Shown: positions 22,380 through 35,400, counted from the stretch's first letter. The stretch is 64,000 bases of DNA from Porites lobata (GCA_942486035.1 CALNXK010000071.1:1237501-1301500); one strand, 5' to 3'. Notes: generated by a model from the letters alone, not told the origin. A program made the numbers and translations.

Positions 22380-24618
22380 ACTAAAAGTTCAGTGCAATAT
22401 CCCATCTTTTAGCATAGGAGATTCTAGACTTTTGGCTGGGGGCCATGTCATGTGGATATTACTGATTTAGGTCAAATTTCATCAGAGAGCACTCGTAACG
22501 GTAATAATCTTTTTGGTTACTGTCAATCCATGTCCATCCTTTCAATCCATTGCGAACAGACAACAGGAAACAGCTTCAATGCCTAAATATAGTCTTAAAT
22601 AACAAAACTGGTTCATTATTTTTGGAATTCAATTGATGAGATTAGATTTGTTTTAGCTTTTGAAAAAAATGGGAAATCCTGACATAGCCCCTTTCAAAAT
22701 TTGAGTGTCAGTTTTCTCCTTTGGTCTGTTCAGGGAGGGTAGCTCCCTTGTGAAAGCTGTGACTTGTCATCTTATTTAGAGCATCCTCACTTGGAGACCA
22801 AGGAGTAGTCAGTTGGGCTGGGAGAAATGGAGTCACGAAAGTTTTCAAGCGTGGCTCTTCGGCTCATGCTTGAAAACGTTCACCTTGGGAGTGACCCAAC
22901 TGACTACCCCTGGGTCTCCAAAGAAGTATTTAAGGGTGTAGATGTTAATAATTATTGTAGATTTTGATGTCACTTTAGGTATTCATAACACAGCACCTAC
23001 ATTATTTTTTCAATTAGGCTGGTGCTCAAAGGAGTAATATTAGTGTGATGTCATACAAAAATTGTAGACAGATCATGCAAATTCAATTCAAATTTGGGTA
23101 GTTCTTTCAAAATAACTAAGAGCTGACCGTTTAAGAATCACTTAGGTACTTGTCTAGAGTCAACTAAGTGTCAAACGTTCGCCAGGTTCAGATTGTTGGC
23201 CTTCAAAGCCCAGCTTTCACAAGGGAGTTCCCCTTCTGTTGACTTGCATGCTCCTTATACAGAAGAGCTCCCAGCCTAAAAAATGTCTGTCAACTGTAGA
23301 TCAACAGTAAACTGACAGATCACCGCCAGGTTGCAGACAGTTGGTCAATACCAAACTTGAATGCAGAATATATTAGATCAAAAAAGGCACATATTGATCA
23401 TGAAATTGTTATAACATACGTCTTCAGCTTGAACTATAGTAATCTTGCATTCAAGTCACAGGTTGGCTGGCTATATACATCACTTCCAATATTCCAGGTG
23501 ATGCTGTCAACTGTAAGTGTAAGCCAGAGACACTCAATTCATTGAGGCTGGCATGTACTGTGGGCTGGTCTCAGCTTAACTTGTCTGTTTTGTGCAACTT
23601 AAAATTTTTAAAAAATCGGGCACCTCTCTAAGTCAGATAGAAGACACTATAAATATTAAAAACAAAATCAGAAAAATATAGTACCACAAATGAAAGATAA
23701 ATACAAGATGGTTTGCAGAATATTCAATTTGTGTTCAGCAAGTGCAACACACACTGTAAGCAGTTGACAAGGGCACCAGGTACTGACAGGGTTCTTTTTA
23801 GAACCCATCTGCCTTATTTTGAGAATAACCCACTAAACTAAGTTTACATGGTTCAACAAATTGGTTTCTTGAGAAATCAAGGAAAAAGAGTCAGGGGCAA
23901 ATTACTACCAAGTAAAAGCAATGTCAAAATGAATGCTGTCTACAGTTAGTGGATCAGCTGAGCTATGTTATCCATGCAAAATGAAAACAATCCAAGTATA
24001 GTCAAATCCATGGAAACACCATTAATATTGAGGTTTCTCTTGTCTTTGTAAGTTAACTGGGTTGGTTGATTGTCTTTTTTTTTTAATGCAGTTGAGAATA
24101 AACTGAAGCTAGACAAACTAGTTATTTTATTATTAGAAGAAACACACTCATAGGAACCGCTACAAGGCCTTAAAAAACTGAAAATAAGTTATAATGCATT
24201 TACTTCTTTTGAGAACTTGGTCCCCGAATAGAATATTAAAACTACTCGGCTTGATTTCTTCCGAAGTGGACACCTGAAAACCTGTATCAAAACCAAACAA
24301 TGGTTAATTGAATCTTGGGCAATTGCTACAAGTTTACAATAAATAATCTTGAAAATTAATGTTTTCATAAAAGACTCATTGTCATTGGTTGTCACTTGCC
24401 ATTGTAAATTGAATTCTACTCCTTTTCTTAATTTTAACTTGTGTAATCCCCATCCTTCTATATACTTGCTGTCTGAGAAATATACACCTATCAGGCAGAG
24501 GATTCCTGTGTACTGTCCTTTTATTTTTTTGGAGATAATAATTATTATCACTCACACTCATCCTAAGAACGACAGCACATTTAATTGTATGTTGCTGTAA
24601 TCTACAGGTAAAATGGAT
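22380..24618. other. Convergent intergenic/3' UTR region between USH1G and TMLHE
   Basis: The two genes end toward each other here. It contains the foldback element at 22789-22922. An inverted pair of CTCCCTTGTGAAAGCT (near 22742) and AGCTTTCACAAGGGAG (near 23212) spans a larger interval. No further gene is seen. Confidence 0.5.
22789..22922. mobile_element. Small foldback element (~134 bp) in the USH1G 3' region
   Basis: CTTGGAGACC-A-GGAGTAGTCAGTTGG at the left is mirrored by CCAACTGACTACCCCTGGGTCTCCAA at the right. A second stem is GTTTTCAAGCGTGG...CATGCTTGAAAAC. No coding sequence. Confidence 0.8.
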
Positions 24619-24624
24619 TTTATT
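24619..24624 (-). terminator. Candidate TMLHE poly-A signal (AATAAA)
   Basis: AATAAA on the minus strand lies about 62 bp past the TMLHE stop codon. Confidence 0.4.
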
Positions 24625-24685
24625 ACTTTTCAATGTCACTTACGCTCGGAATGAGTCCATTTAATTTCTATTTCCTGCTTTCTTG

Positions 24686-26695
24686 TTAAGTCTTCTTTAG
24701 AGCCAATACTTTTGCTCTGTATTTTCCAAAGAAGTCATCTCCATTGATATAGCACCCTTGCATGGACCGCTTTCCTGTAAATGATGACCTTCCGTGGAGA
24801 ACCCGCCAGTTACCCATGATCAACAACAAACCAGGAACCAACTTGAACCAGAATTGATTCTCAGGGGCACACGTGATAGCACTGTATGCTCTTAAAGCCT
24901 TGTAAAACTGAGTAACTTCATCATATTTCAACCAATCCATGACATCCATATCGTAATTATTAAACCTTATCTGGGACAAAGAGCCATCAAATGGATCTGT
25001 TTCAATGATTGGCCCATGTGCTTTCAAATGAAGGTCTTCATCCTTGTAGTGAAAGCGGGCAATCGTGGATGACAGGATTTCAAAGGACGCCTTGTCTTCT
25101 TGTCTCAGCTTTTCTGCTGCGAAGAAACCATCCACCAGCAAATTCAGTCCGCCTGTTCCTTCATGCCCAACACAATGCAACAACTGAAGCCCAGAAGGGT
25201 GGGAGAAATAGGTGCTATCGACGTGTCCACGGAGGTAATCTGAAGTGTATGCAGTGTCTGCATATTCCATCACCTCATTTGAAAATTCCCACACTTTGCC
25301 ATAGTGTGTTTCCTTGACAAAACCACCTAATAGTTTAGACACATTTTCTACAGCATCAACAGTGGTGGGTGTATCCTCTACAAATGCAAAGCCATACTTA
25401 ACAATCCGAAAAAAGAGTGTACTGAGTTCGTCATTGTCAGAAGTGATCTTGCCATATTGAAGGGGACAAGGTAAGTTTGTTTCAATGCTGTTTTTGTCCC
25501 ACAAGAAATGCTTTTGCTTCTGTTCTGCTTGCCTGGTTACTGCAAAGGCACCTTGCTTCCCATAGCAATTCTGTTTTAACCATTCAGCGTCAAAATCAGT
25601 TTCATGGCTGTCTGGCCATTTGATTGACAAGCTGTCAGGACCATTCAAGGACACATCAAAAGGTTTAATGTCAAGGGGTATATCCACAATATTAAACTCT
25701 TTCTGATGTGTGGTAGAATTATAACACTGAGGACACCGGCAATGATCTCGCAGCCAGATGTGGTGAAAATCAGCAGTGCTTCCATCTGTCCAACTGACAG
25801 ACACAGAATCATTGTTAGTAGTTATTGCAGAGATCCTATGTCCAGGGGACACAGCAGATGATTCATGTCTGACTTGAGTCAACGTCCTGCTGCTAAAAGG
25901 TAAATCAAATACGCCGTCAGCCTTTATTCACACTAAATAAAATACAGTCCCATTAGTGACTGTCTAAAATGCAAAGATTCAGTATCACTTAAACCAGGCA
26001 CTTAAAAATACTGGTAAGATCATGTTGCCTGTGACTGAAGACCTTGTCTCACCTCAATAGGACAATTGCACGATGATGATATTTGACTACAACTACCAGA
26101 ATTCATTTCGGTTTTGCTTTGTTATTTAAATTTGTCAATCCTGTTGAGGATTAAAGACAACAAACTCAAGGATTCTGGTAGCTGTAGTAAAATGACGTCA
26201 TCGTGCAATTGTCCTATCGATTGCACTATTGGGCAGTGACAGTAAGCCATTGGCCTGGTCTTATTTATGGCAGGGGTATTTTGCAGAATGACGAACACCA
26301 AATGCTGAATGCAGGACGCCGAATAACTCTGAAGTTTAGTGATTAGGCGGGGTGGGGGGTCGATGGGCACGCTTGGAATTGACTGAGCAGAACATAAACG
26401 CTAATATCCCCGAGAAAAAAATACATGTACAGTGAAAATATTTGTGCATTCTGATTGAAAAAAAAAATTAAGTATAAACATGCTTGTAAAATTATATGTT
26501 GAATAAAATTAAGTAAAAATTAAGAATAATCAATCTAGCTAGTTTACAAAGTCTAGGCAGGTTATGCTTGGTTACGCAAGTAGTAGCTTGCTTAACTTAC
26601 CTCCTCCCAAAGCAAGCCGTCCAGTTTAATAGATTTCTTGGTTTGTAGTAGAATCCACTCTTTGAAAGGCCACTAATAACCCGCAGAAAGGGCAT
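24686..26695 (-). CDS. TMLHE: TMLHE, mitochondrial trimethyllysine dioxygenase (carnitine biosynthesis)
   Basis: There are two exons, 26695-26601 and 25892-24686; a split codon (AG|C) joins them in frame, giving 433 aa. The first exon starts MPFLRVISGLSKSGFYYKPR, a basic, acid-free presequence expected for mitochondrial import. An N-terminal zinc-binding domain has Cys83, Cys85, Cys88 and His94 (LRDHCRCPQCYNSTTHQ). The double-stranded beta-helix has the iron triad His255-x-Asp257 and His398, with Arg407 as the 2-oxoglutarate ligand. The enzyme hydroxylates N6-trimethyllysine, the first step to carnitine. HEGTGG-x-x-LLVDGF, PEN-x-FW-x-KL and NWRVLHGR match TMLHE better than gamma-butyrobetaine dioxygenase (BBOX1), its close relative. 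The whole catalytic body is one exon. Confidence 0.93.
26053..26218. mobile_element. Foldback MITE inside TMLHE intron 1
   Basis: CAATAGGACAATTGCACGAT at 26053 is mirrored near 26218. The arms continue through TACAACTACCAGAATTC versus GATTCTGGTAGCTGTAGTA. It lies wholly within the intron 25893-26600. Confidence 0.8.
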
Positions 26696-26986
26696 TATTT
26701 TACACGAACTAAGGAGTTCAATTAACCTGTACTTCAGTAAAATCACTTACGCGATAATATCTTATCCAATAGTTCCCGTGGGTGGTACCCTAATAAAAAG
26801 GAACAATGTGGAAACGCATGCTCGGTAGCCGAAACTTGTGGCTTGGTAACCACTTCTTTCCTCCGTTCGTCTTGTGGAGATGAAAACATGGCGATAGTTG
26901 TGGCAGTGGGCTTGCGAGACTGATGTGATTTTTCCACCTTGTTACTCGTGAAATAAAGATTCAAAAGCAACGCATGGTTAGAAATA
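26696..26986. promoter_or_regulatory. Shared bidirectional promoter region, TMLHE / HAPSTR1
   Basis: Only 291 bp separate the TMLHE start codon (minus) from the HAPSTR1 start codon (plus). A CCAAT box lies at 26766-26770; no clear TATA box serves either side. A 106-residue minus-strand open frame crosses the region, but its first part is antisense to HAPSTR1 exon 1 and it has no domain. Confidence 0.7.
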
Positions 26987-29900
26987 ATGGATGAAAGAGA
27001 AAGGGAAGATTTTGAAGGAGGAAACGAACCTTGGGGCTTTACAAATTGGGAGAAACAATGCATTGAAGACCTCGAGTCGCAAGAAGATGTCGACGAGAGA
27101 TCAACATTTGAAAAAGAGCAGGCTTTGCAGCGGTTAAGAAATTTGTTTCAGAACGCAGCAACAGCTTGTGCTCAGCTTTATAAAGGTAAGCAGTTTTCTT
27201 TTACTTATCTTTAAGCCGTTTCATTTCCGTGAAGTTTACTGCGTCAACACATAGTTTTAAAATCGAATGTGAATCTTGTACATCTATATTGTTTCTTTCA
27301 GAACGACACACTCGTAATCAAACCAGTGATCGCTTATGGAGCCCGTTTCAGGATACGGCAAACACAATAACGCTTCTTTACAAAGGTGCTTTTAACGTTC
27401 ATTAAGTGACTATAACGTAAAAATGTCTAGCACGTCCAACCATAGCGAAACAAGGCATTTTGCGCATGCATGGGCGGTCCTCTCTGCGCATTTCCCTTTT
27501 ACAACAATATGAAAGCATATTAATTTGACTACAAATCTTGAATATACATATTCCGTTTTTGTATGAGATTTCTTGATCTTTTTTGTTCCTCATTCTTCGC
27601 CAGTAACTCTATTCTTAGTTCGTCTTCAATCCGAAGGAGACCTTCAGTGATTTGGTTTTCGTATAATCGAGTCGCAACTTCGTCTCCTGTTGGTCAAATT
27701 TACAATCCCTTTGCATTAATGTTTAAGGAAACAAGTTATTAATCTGAAATTGTGCGATTATTTTGTAATTTATTTGCTATGAGCACTCGACCTTTGTATT
27801 AACGGTGGACACTTTGTGCAGCGCTTGTTCTTATGAATGATGTAACTTTAATGCGTTGCGTCGATAATCAATTAACTTATTGTTGTAAAGATGTGGATAC
27901 ATGGCAAACATATGTTTTTATAGGGTTTTGTCTTTGTAATTAAATCTGTGTTTCTTTTCCTTTTTTGTGGGCTGTTAGTCAGGCATCAATGTGACTTAAC
28001 AAAACATCATTAAGTTGGAAAATGGGATATAAATTGGTTGGCATTTTATCTGTTTCTGGGAAACAAAGTTTTGTTAAAATTGTCAGATCTTCCAGTCCAT
28101 TGCCCTTTCCACTCAGACATACAGCGAGATGTCTATTGAGCAGACACTCACAAAATCCTTGTTAGTTTTTGCTGCAGAGCGACGGAAGGGAGCGAGCAGC
28201 AACATAATCAGGATTTAAAGGAAATATATAAGGGGCAACGAATTCTCGAATTCATCACTTTTTACCACAATGCATTGCATTTAACCACACTTTTTACCAC
28301 AATGCATTGCATTTAACCAGAGTGCATTGTGCCACGAACAACTCAAATAAAAACACGGGGAAGTGCGGTGGGTGAGAGACTTAGAGTTTTCTTTGTGGCA
28401 AATTTTCTACAGCACGGTTAGAGGTCTTACCAAATTTTAAGACACGCAGGAGTCTTTCAGATGAGTACGGTGGTTAACTTGGGGATTGGATTTCAATTCA
28501 AGAGCCTTTTTTGACTTGTCCAGGTGTTAAACCTGACGAGAAGATGAGCATTTGCTCTTCGACTCCGCAACACGGGGGATATACAAATTCCAGCTTGCTA
28601 GAAGGTGATGTGAAAGTGAGAAAATGTCATGCAATGCTATTCTTAAGAAACTGTATGAGCCGAAAATGGATGTGATTTTGACCATTCGCTTCAAAATAAC
28701 AGCGGAAATCGAGATAACAAAACATATGTTTTGTGTCCTACTTTGCAGACGAGGGCGAGTATCGGCATTTTGAAAAGCATAATTATGTTCTTTCATTCAT
28801 TTATTGCCATGGAATATGCGTTTACATTGTTTTTTCACTGCTAATAGCTCAGTTAATGCGGCTGGCGATCATCTTGCCGGCGGAAGTTTCATGGAAAAGG
28901 AATAAAATGAAAGACTTTTCCTAAAGACTACGTAATCAGCCTCTGTGGTGTAGTGGTTAGGTGTAGTCACGTGGAGTCGAATGTGCCGGGTTCGAGTTCT
29001 ACTGAATTATTTACTCCTTCTTTCTTTTTTTTTCCGTTTTTTGTGTTGTTGTTTTCTATAAATTTATAGCTAAATAACTGTTACTTAATAAAGTGCAACA
29101 AACAGCAAGAAAAGTATTGTGTTTCCAGAGAAAATATCGTGCACCATAAATATATGGATAAACGATCTGAATTTCTATTATTTCCTACAATTTATTGTGG
29201 GAAAACTAGAGTTGATAACCACTTGATCATTTTCTAAACAACGTTCCCACGAGTTCTTTCTATAGACTGATAGTAATTATTCTGGTACTTTCCAACATGT
29301 AAATAGGACATTCAATGTCATTTTTGATTCTTTTAAGTCTCACTGCTTAACTAATGCCAGCATCAACAGAATGTGCCGCAGCATTACTATCTTTTAGATA
29401 CCCTAGTTGCTAATGTAATTTATTGCTGGTTTGCAAGTCACAAAATCAGAATTCAAAATAAAGCACTGTCAATTCTGCAGTGAGATGTTAGAGGAGCTGA
29501 ACACTCACATCCTGATTTGGCTTTAAGTTTTCTTATTAAGCACATGTAATTGTCAAACTTTTGCTTGATGCAGCATTAAATTGGCGACAAGAATACTGTC
29601 ACTGAGCAACATTGAATCCGGTGAGAATAAACCTTAGTTTATTGAGGGTTTCTGTGACATGTTTGCTTATGGTATATTTTTTTCTTGCAGATGGAGCTGA
29701 TTCTTACAAGCGTGGCATGGAACTGGGATTTCAGTCTGGTTACCAAAAGCGTAGCAGAGATGTTCTTTCTTGGGCAAAGAAGAAAAAGAAAATTATTCTT
29801 CGTGAGGAACTGTTATCTTATTTGGCGGGCCGCTCTCCTCCCAGACGGTCTCAGGATGCAAGACAAACTGTGACTGCAACAACTTTAGGATCAAATTCAA

Positions 29901-30175
29901 TGGTTTTGCCCTCTGAAACAGACTCTGATAGTGTTGAAACTGGTGTGCAGTGCTATGGTTCACCTTTTGATTCTATTGCTGTTCGACCAGAGATCAATGC
30001 AAATTCTTTTTTTGCTGCCAGTGGAGGCCTAGGTTCTTATCACAGTCCTCGTCGCAGGAGTCATTCAGATGCAAACTTTGGTGACACTGAAGCAAGGGAG
30101 GGGAGAAAGCGGTCTGCATGTTCAGCCGACATTGTTATGGAGTCACCATCACACAAACGCAATCGTTATTTCTGA
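26987..30175 (+). CDS. HAPSTR1: HAPSTR1 (C16orf72), HUWE1-associated stress-response regulator
   Basis: There are three exons, 26987-27185, 27302-27385 and 29691-30175, both introns in phase 1, giving 255 aa (human about 275). Exon 1 gives WEKQC and LFQNAATACAQLYK; exon 2 gives LWSPFQDTANTITLLYK; exon 3 gives GFQSGYQKRSRDVLSWAKKK, REELLSYLAG and the C-terminal SPSHKRNRYF. Human counterparts are WERQC, LFQNSATAVAQLYK, LWVPFQNAATAVTNLYK, DVLAWVKKRRR and DSPTHKRNKMI. HAPSTR1 is a nuclear dimeric adaptor that binds the ubiquitin ligase HUWE1 and tunes stress signalling in human cells; conservation of that role is inference. The serine-rich linker is less conserved. The start is supported by alignment to the human N-terminus. 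Confidence 0.95.
28256..28319. repeat. Two tandem 32-bp units in HAPSTR1 intron 2
   Basis: CACTTTTTACCACAATGCAT plus TGCATTTAACCA is repeated twice without change (28256-28287 and 28288-28319). A partial third AGTGCATTGTG follows. Confidence 0.9.
28938..29006 (+). repeat. tRNA-like SINE remnant in HAPSTR1 intron 2
   Basis: GCCTCTGTGGTGTAGTGGTT contains an A-box-like segment like those of Asp/Glu/His tRNAs, and GGGTTCGAGTTC is a B box 40 bp later. A T-rich tail follows. The acceptor and T stems do not pair, so this is a tRNA-derived repeat rather than a working tRNA. Confidence 0.5.
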
Positions 30176-30773
30176 AGAGAGTGATATATGACCTTGTTAT
30201 GTTGAAAACTATGATAATTATACTTTTGCAAGGTTAACAAAACATAAAATACTGTAATTTTCAAGCTATGTGGTTGAGGTTCAGGATCATGAAGCTTTTG
30301 ATGTGTGATCTTACAGAGCACTACAGCTGCATAAGGACTCATAAAAGCTTTAGGTGTGCATGTGATTAGTTGATTTATTTTGAATTGTTTACTACTTGAG
30401 ATGGAAATGATATGAATAACTAGTAAATATGTTTAAACTTTATTGCTAACCTATTGTTTTGATCTTCCTGTGCCTATGGTTTGGAAGAATCCTCAGTATC
30501 ACCCAACCCCACACAAGAGCCAAGTTGTTCGGAGATTGTTTTCCTCCCTCCTTCATCCTCAGTCCCTTATTTTCGGAATGTGTTAGTTAATGATGCTAGA
30601 AGGATGTGTCTCGCAAACCCTTGTGATACTTGGTGTGGCACTCAAGTTAAGCCAGCCACAGATATCCTGTCATGACTCCTTCGTCTTTCTCTCGTCTCCT
30701 TTTCTCTTGTTTCATTGTCATATTTGATTCTGTACTGCATTTTGCAGGGTGTAATGCATTTTGCAAAGCTTAG

Positions 30774-31026
30774 CAGGGTGCGAAGAAAATCATTTTTACA
30801 GCTTGCCATTCGGGCAAGCTGAAGCTAGCATTTACTAGCACAGACATCATTTCAACTAGCCCCAAAAGCTTTTTGATGAGCAGAATTTATTTCACAGTTC
30901 TTCTGTTATTAAAAATCCTCAAAAAAACATCACTTGCCCGTCGGGCAAGTTAAGAACAGAATTCACTAGCCTGATAGAAAAATCCACTAGCCCTGGGCTA
31001 TCGGACAACACTTTCTGTGCAAACTG
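30774..31026. mobile_element. Family A inverted-repeat element, copy 2
   Basis: It starts CAGGGTGCGAAGAAAAT and ends TTTCTGTGCAAACTG, with CTTAG on both sides (30769-30773 and 31027-31031). Its interior matches copy 1 (3150-3409), including CCATTCGGGCAAGCTG and CATTTCAACTAGCCCCAAAA. Confidence 0.8.
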
Positions 31027-31470
31027 CTTAGTTAGCATTATTTCGGTCTCAGACATTCAGTGCAGATATGCAAATTTGCATGCAAATTCAACTGCTTATA
31101 GATGTACAGAGCTTTGATTCATTTTTTGGGAAAAGGGCCAAGTATATTGTGGCTTGCCTTGGTGTATCATGAATTCAAAGATAGATTTCAGGGAAAAAAG
31201 CAAGGTTTTTATGGTAAAAAGCCCAACTGAAACTCATAAACACATAACCAGCAAAAGAAGCAAACTCGTTTGCAAAGTGAGACACACTGACAAATCTTTG
31301 TCCTCTATTTTTTATCTTAATTTTAAACTTCTAGTCCAAATTGCTTCAATGTTCCCTGTTCCCTCCACCAAAAGCATTTCTTGATCACCAAAATGGCCAC
31401 AAAAACAACAGACCAAGTATGTTTCTTGATGACATCATTGTGGACACCACCAGATTTATCCAAACATGTA

Positions 31471-31638
31471 CAGTCAACTCTAAGACGGACACCTTTGGGA
31501 CCGGCACTAGGTGTCCATCTTAGAGAGGTGTCCGTCTTATAGAGAGTCAAATAAAAGGAGTAAAGAAAGGCAACTCTAAGAGTCCGTTTTACAGAGATGT
31601 CCGTCATATAGAGGTGTCCATTAAGAGAGAGTAAACTG
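31471..31638. mobile_element. TA-flanked short element with GGACACC ends
   Basis: It begins CAGTCAACTCTAAGACGGAC and ends AGAGAGTAAACTG, with TA at both borders (31469-31470, 31639-31640). Internal GTGTCC(G/A)TCTTA motifs repeat. It resembles the ends of the elements at 11972 and 55663. Confidence 0.65.
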
Positions 31639-32386
31639 TATAGGGTGAATTTGTCGGTTCCTTCAATGTGCTATGTTCCGAGTGATCTGGATGATCCCAA
31701 AGAAACAGACCCATAGACTTGAAATATATGTGGGCCAGCCTAGTTTGCAGGCTGCTATGATCTACACACTGCATGCACAATGAATTTATGATCCTTGGCT
31801 TCTTGACGGATGGTTGGAACACACTAGGCAACAAGTTGCAGTAACAATAAAAATGTCACAATGCCGGATCACTCTGTATAAAGGTTGGGCAACTACCGGT
31901 AGTTTCAGCAAGAAGCGATTTGTCACTGCAACATGGTGCTGCAACCTTTTGCCTAGTGCGTACCGACCTTAAGTACAAGGAAGCACAGCACTCCTGCACA
32001 TGCTCTGTGGTTCTTCCAATCATCCCCCACCCTTGCTTTGCTTGCCATTTGGAAGGAATGGGGCAATGCAGCCCCTTGCCGTTTTTCATGCTCATATATC
32101 TCTTTGGGCCATTCCCACAATTTGAACGCCTTGAACAGGCTAATGAAAAGCATGTAAAAAGTGCAAGCAGTCAGGGTTGTGTGAGAGTGACACCAGTTCC
32201 ACCTCCTAGCACCCAGCCCTGTTTTTGCTTCTACTAATAGTAAGAATGAGATGGCTGGAAAAGGCTTAGACACTGTGCAGTAACACTGAAGTCCCAGAAA
32301 TTTGACCTACTAGTGACTGTAAACCTGACCTAACTATAATAAGAGAGATGGTTGACAAAAGTTCTGAACTAAATTTTAATAACAAA

Positions 32387-32392
32387 TTTATT
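32387..32392 (-). terminator. MRPL12 poly-A signal (AATAAA)
   Basis: A canonical AATAAA on the minus strand lies 16 bp beyond the MRPL12 stop codon (32410-32408). Confidence 0.6.
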
Positions 32393-32407
32393 TAACTGTA
32401 CAATTCA

Positions 32408-35400
32408 TCAAACTTCAATTTCCACAGTTCCTCCAACTGCCTCCAGAACCTTCTTGATTTCTTCAGCTTCCTCTTTGCTTGCTTTCTCCTTCACATTTTG
32501 AGGAAGTTCTTCCACAAATTTCTTAGCCTAAAATTTATTGACAGATTGTTAACAAAATTGGAGTTAAAAAAAGCATCTTTAGACCTCCCTTAATTGATAC
32601 TTATATTTTGGCAAGAAAAAATAGGATGTTTATCTTTAGCAGCCGGAATGTCTACAGGTGCAAGAAATTTAATTGGATGAGTTTTTTTCCCGATTAAATA
32701 TTGAGTACACATTGATTTCAGTGAATAACAATGAAGTTCCTCAATGTTTCTGGTGCAGATGTTTTTGTGGTAAATAGGGATGTCACGCATTGGGCAAAGT
32801 GAAAATGGCTTAGAACGCGGTTTTTGTCGAACAATGGCTAAACTCTGTTTAAATAACTGGCCCAAAGAAACCAGGACATAACTCCTTAAGATAAAGTGCA
32901 GTAGAGCCCCATCTCACGACCACCTCATTATTTTTATGATGAATACAGATGTATATGTTGTAGTTAATTTTTTATCCCAGTTAATTTTTATTTTTCCATT
33001 GTTTTGGGGTATGGTAATGTATGCTAATGAATTTTAAACAAAGGAAAAACAAAAATTAACTAGGATAAGAAATGAACTGCAACATATGTAACACTCTACA
33101 ATAAATTAAGTGAAATAGAAACTTCTTCTCTCTTGTGAACAATGTTTGCATAATTTTCACTTCCTTTTGAAATAGACATTTACAAGGTAGGAAAAATATC
33201 CACTTCACTAATAAACTGCTATGAGAGACATTCCTTTATGGGCATCATATTTCAAAGGCAAAATTTGTATTGCAATATTTATAAAATTATTTTTGTATTT
33301 CTACACTAATACTTACCAGAAACCAACTAAAAATGTGTAGTCTCAGGGTTTTTTGATTCCAGCATGCATGGGAAAAAGAATTTCCAAGGAAAAAGTGTGA
33401 TGAAGATGACGAAACTGCAATAACAGTGTTTGCTGTACTCATTAAAATAATAACTTACTTGGACCAGGTTAAGACCTTGAACAAGATTCTTGATCTCTTT
33501 TATAAGTTTGACTTTGCTTGCAGCATCAAACTGTGTCAATTTGACTGTAAACTCTGTTGGTTCTGCTTTTGCTGGTTCTGCTTCTGTTTCCTAAAAAATA
33601 AAACCATTATTTGTTCAGTAAAGTGGGCACATATTTAATCAAAACTTTTAACCCATTCGCCCCTAAACCACCCATAACTGCCTGCGCAGATCCCGGTCCC
33701 TTCTACCAATGCTTATGTCCTGCTTTGTTTCTTTAGTATTTTGTTCAAATACAAGATGTATTTTTTACTAAAAATAATAACATGAGCTGCTTAAAATGCA
33801 CACCCCATTAAAACAGACTCCTTCTGTGACAGGGTTTGACTGTGCTCAAGTCTTGTTGTGGATGGCATTATTCGCATCTAGCATTCTGTGTTCAGGGACC
33901 ATATAATTTATGCCATTTTATTAAAATAACTGTGTCTCTGTACTGTCTGTAGACTGTCTAGCGACAAATAAAAACAGTGGCTCACCGGAGCAGCAGCTGG
34001 AGACATAGGCATTGCACCCATCATTGGCATCATCGGTGCAGCTTCAATTTTTAATGTTGTCTAACGTGAACAAAAATAGTAGTAACAATAACAGTAATTT
34101 ATTACTTATGAGGCACAAATTAGCATATGAATATGATCAAATGCGCACTTACACTTATACAGGGTTTGTACTCTTTTGAGTCCTTCAAATTCCATGACTT
34201 TTCAAGACTTTTTCAATGACCTTTTTAACCTTTCCATGACCTTAGGTTTAGCTGTCATGTTTGAAAATTTTCAAAACTCTCCTTGTTTTAGCACATTCTT
34301 TGACCTTAAACAGTTTAACAGAAACAAATTCTGGTATCCACCAAAATGCGTGGGTGTTTAATTACTCTTCTTTGTCTTACATTATCTTGCTTTATCATCT
34401 GTAGCAACTAATCTGCACAAAACCATGTTATATCTACCTATCTGCATACAAACTACAAAATAAACAAGCAAAGTTACATAACATAATCCCAAAATAAATT
34501 AAAAAACCTAAAAAACTGATAAGAAACATATAAAATTGCAGTAAAATATGATTAAAAACTAAATCTAACACTAAAATACACAAGTAATCATGCTAACACA
34601 GGCACTAGGTGTTACAAGCAAATGCTTTCTTGAACAATAATTTACATCTAAACTTGCTCCTTTGAAAAGATCAGAAGCCAGGCTGATTGCTCTTATTTCA
34701 GAGAGTAATGTATTCCATGATCTAGGGGCTGCTATATGGAATGATTTATCTCCAAGAATGAGCTTGATTCTTTTTTTACATGGGTTAGGACAGTTGATGA
34801 AGCTTTGCAAGGCTGTGTTTGAAGAAAAGTTGAAGGGAGCCCTATATTCTCTGAGCCTGTGTAATCCAGAATTTTCCAGCATAGGATTTCTATGAGAAAA
34901 CTAAGATATCCTAATTGCGGAAGAGCAAAAGTAAGATGCCGGGGCCCACTGGCCGCTGCTAGAGCACGGCCTTTATAGCAGATTATGTTCAGGCCCATAG
35001 AAACATACCGTATTTATTCGATTAACCGCTTATTAAATTCTTGTACCTTGAGAGTGGGCGCTTATTCGAGGTGGGCGCTTATTCGAGGCTGGGCGCTTAC
35101 TAAATTTTCACCATTTTCAGCAAGTCAAGTATGTTGATTTTGCAAGAAAACAATAAATGCTAATAACAAAATGCGAAGAAGTAACAAAGCAAGGTTTCTG
35201 TAAAATACTCTGAAGAAAACTCCGTCCTCAGGGAAGTCTCTTATTAGAATTTTTTCACTCAGGTGGGTGGGGTAGGGGTGAGCGCTTATTTGAGTTTGAT
35301 TGGGAGGGGCAGGAGGTGGGCACTTATTCGAGGCTGGGCACTTATTAACTTTTTCTGCCTTTAGGACAGGTGCTTATTCGAGGTGGGCGCTAATTCGAGG

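Larger units (their letters stand above)
30176..32386. other. Convergent region between HAPSTR1 and MRPL12, with two MITEs
   Basis: This holds the HAPSTR1 3' UTR, a family A element and a TA-flanked element. Open frames at 31920-32237 (+) and 31953-32273 (-) overlap in antisense and have no domain I recognise. Confidence 0.5.

Noticed and set aside
26743..27063. 106-residue minus-strand frame across the TMLHE/HAPSTR1 promoter as a TMLHE first exon
   Set aside because: A GTAAGT follows it, but the phase does not fit exon 2. The exon ending at 26601 fits phase, start codon and presequence.
28938..29006. Functional tRNA gene
   Set aside because: A and B boxes are present but acceptor and T stems do not pair; more likely a SINE remnant.
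31920..32273. Antisense-overlapping 105- and 106-residue frames
   Set aside because: Two overlapping frames on opposite strands with no domain and no exon signals.
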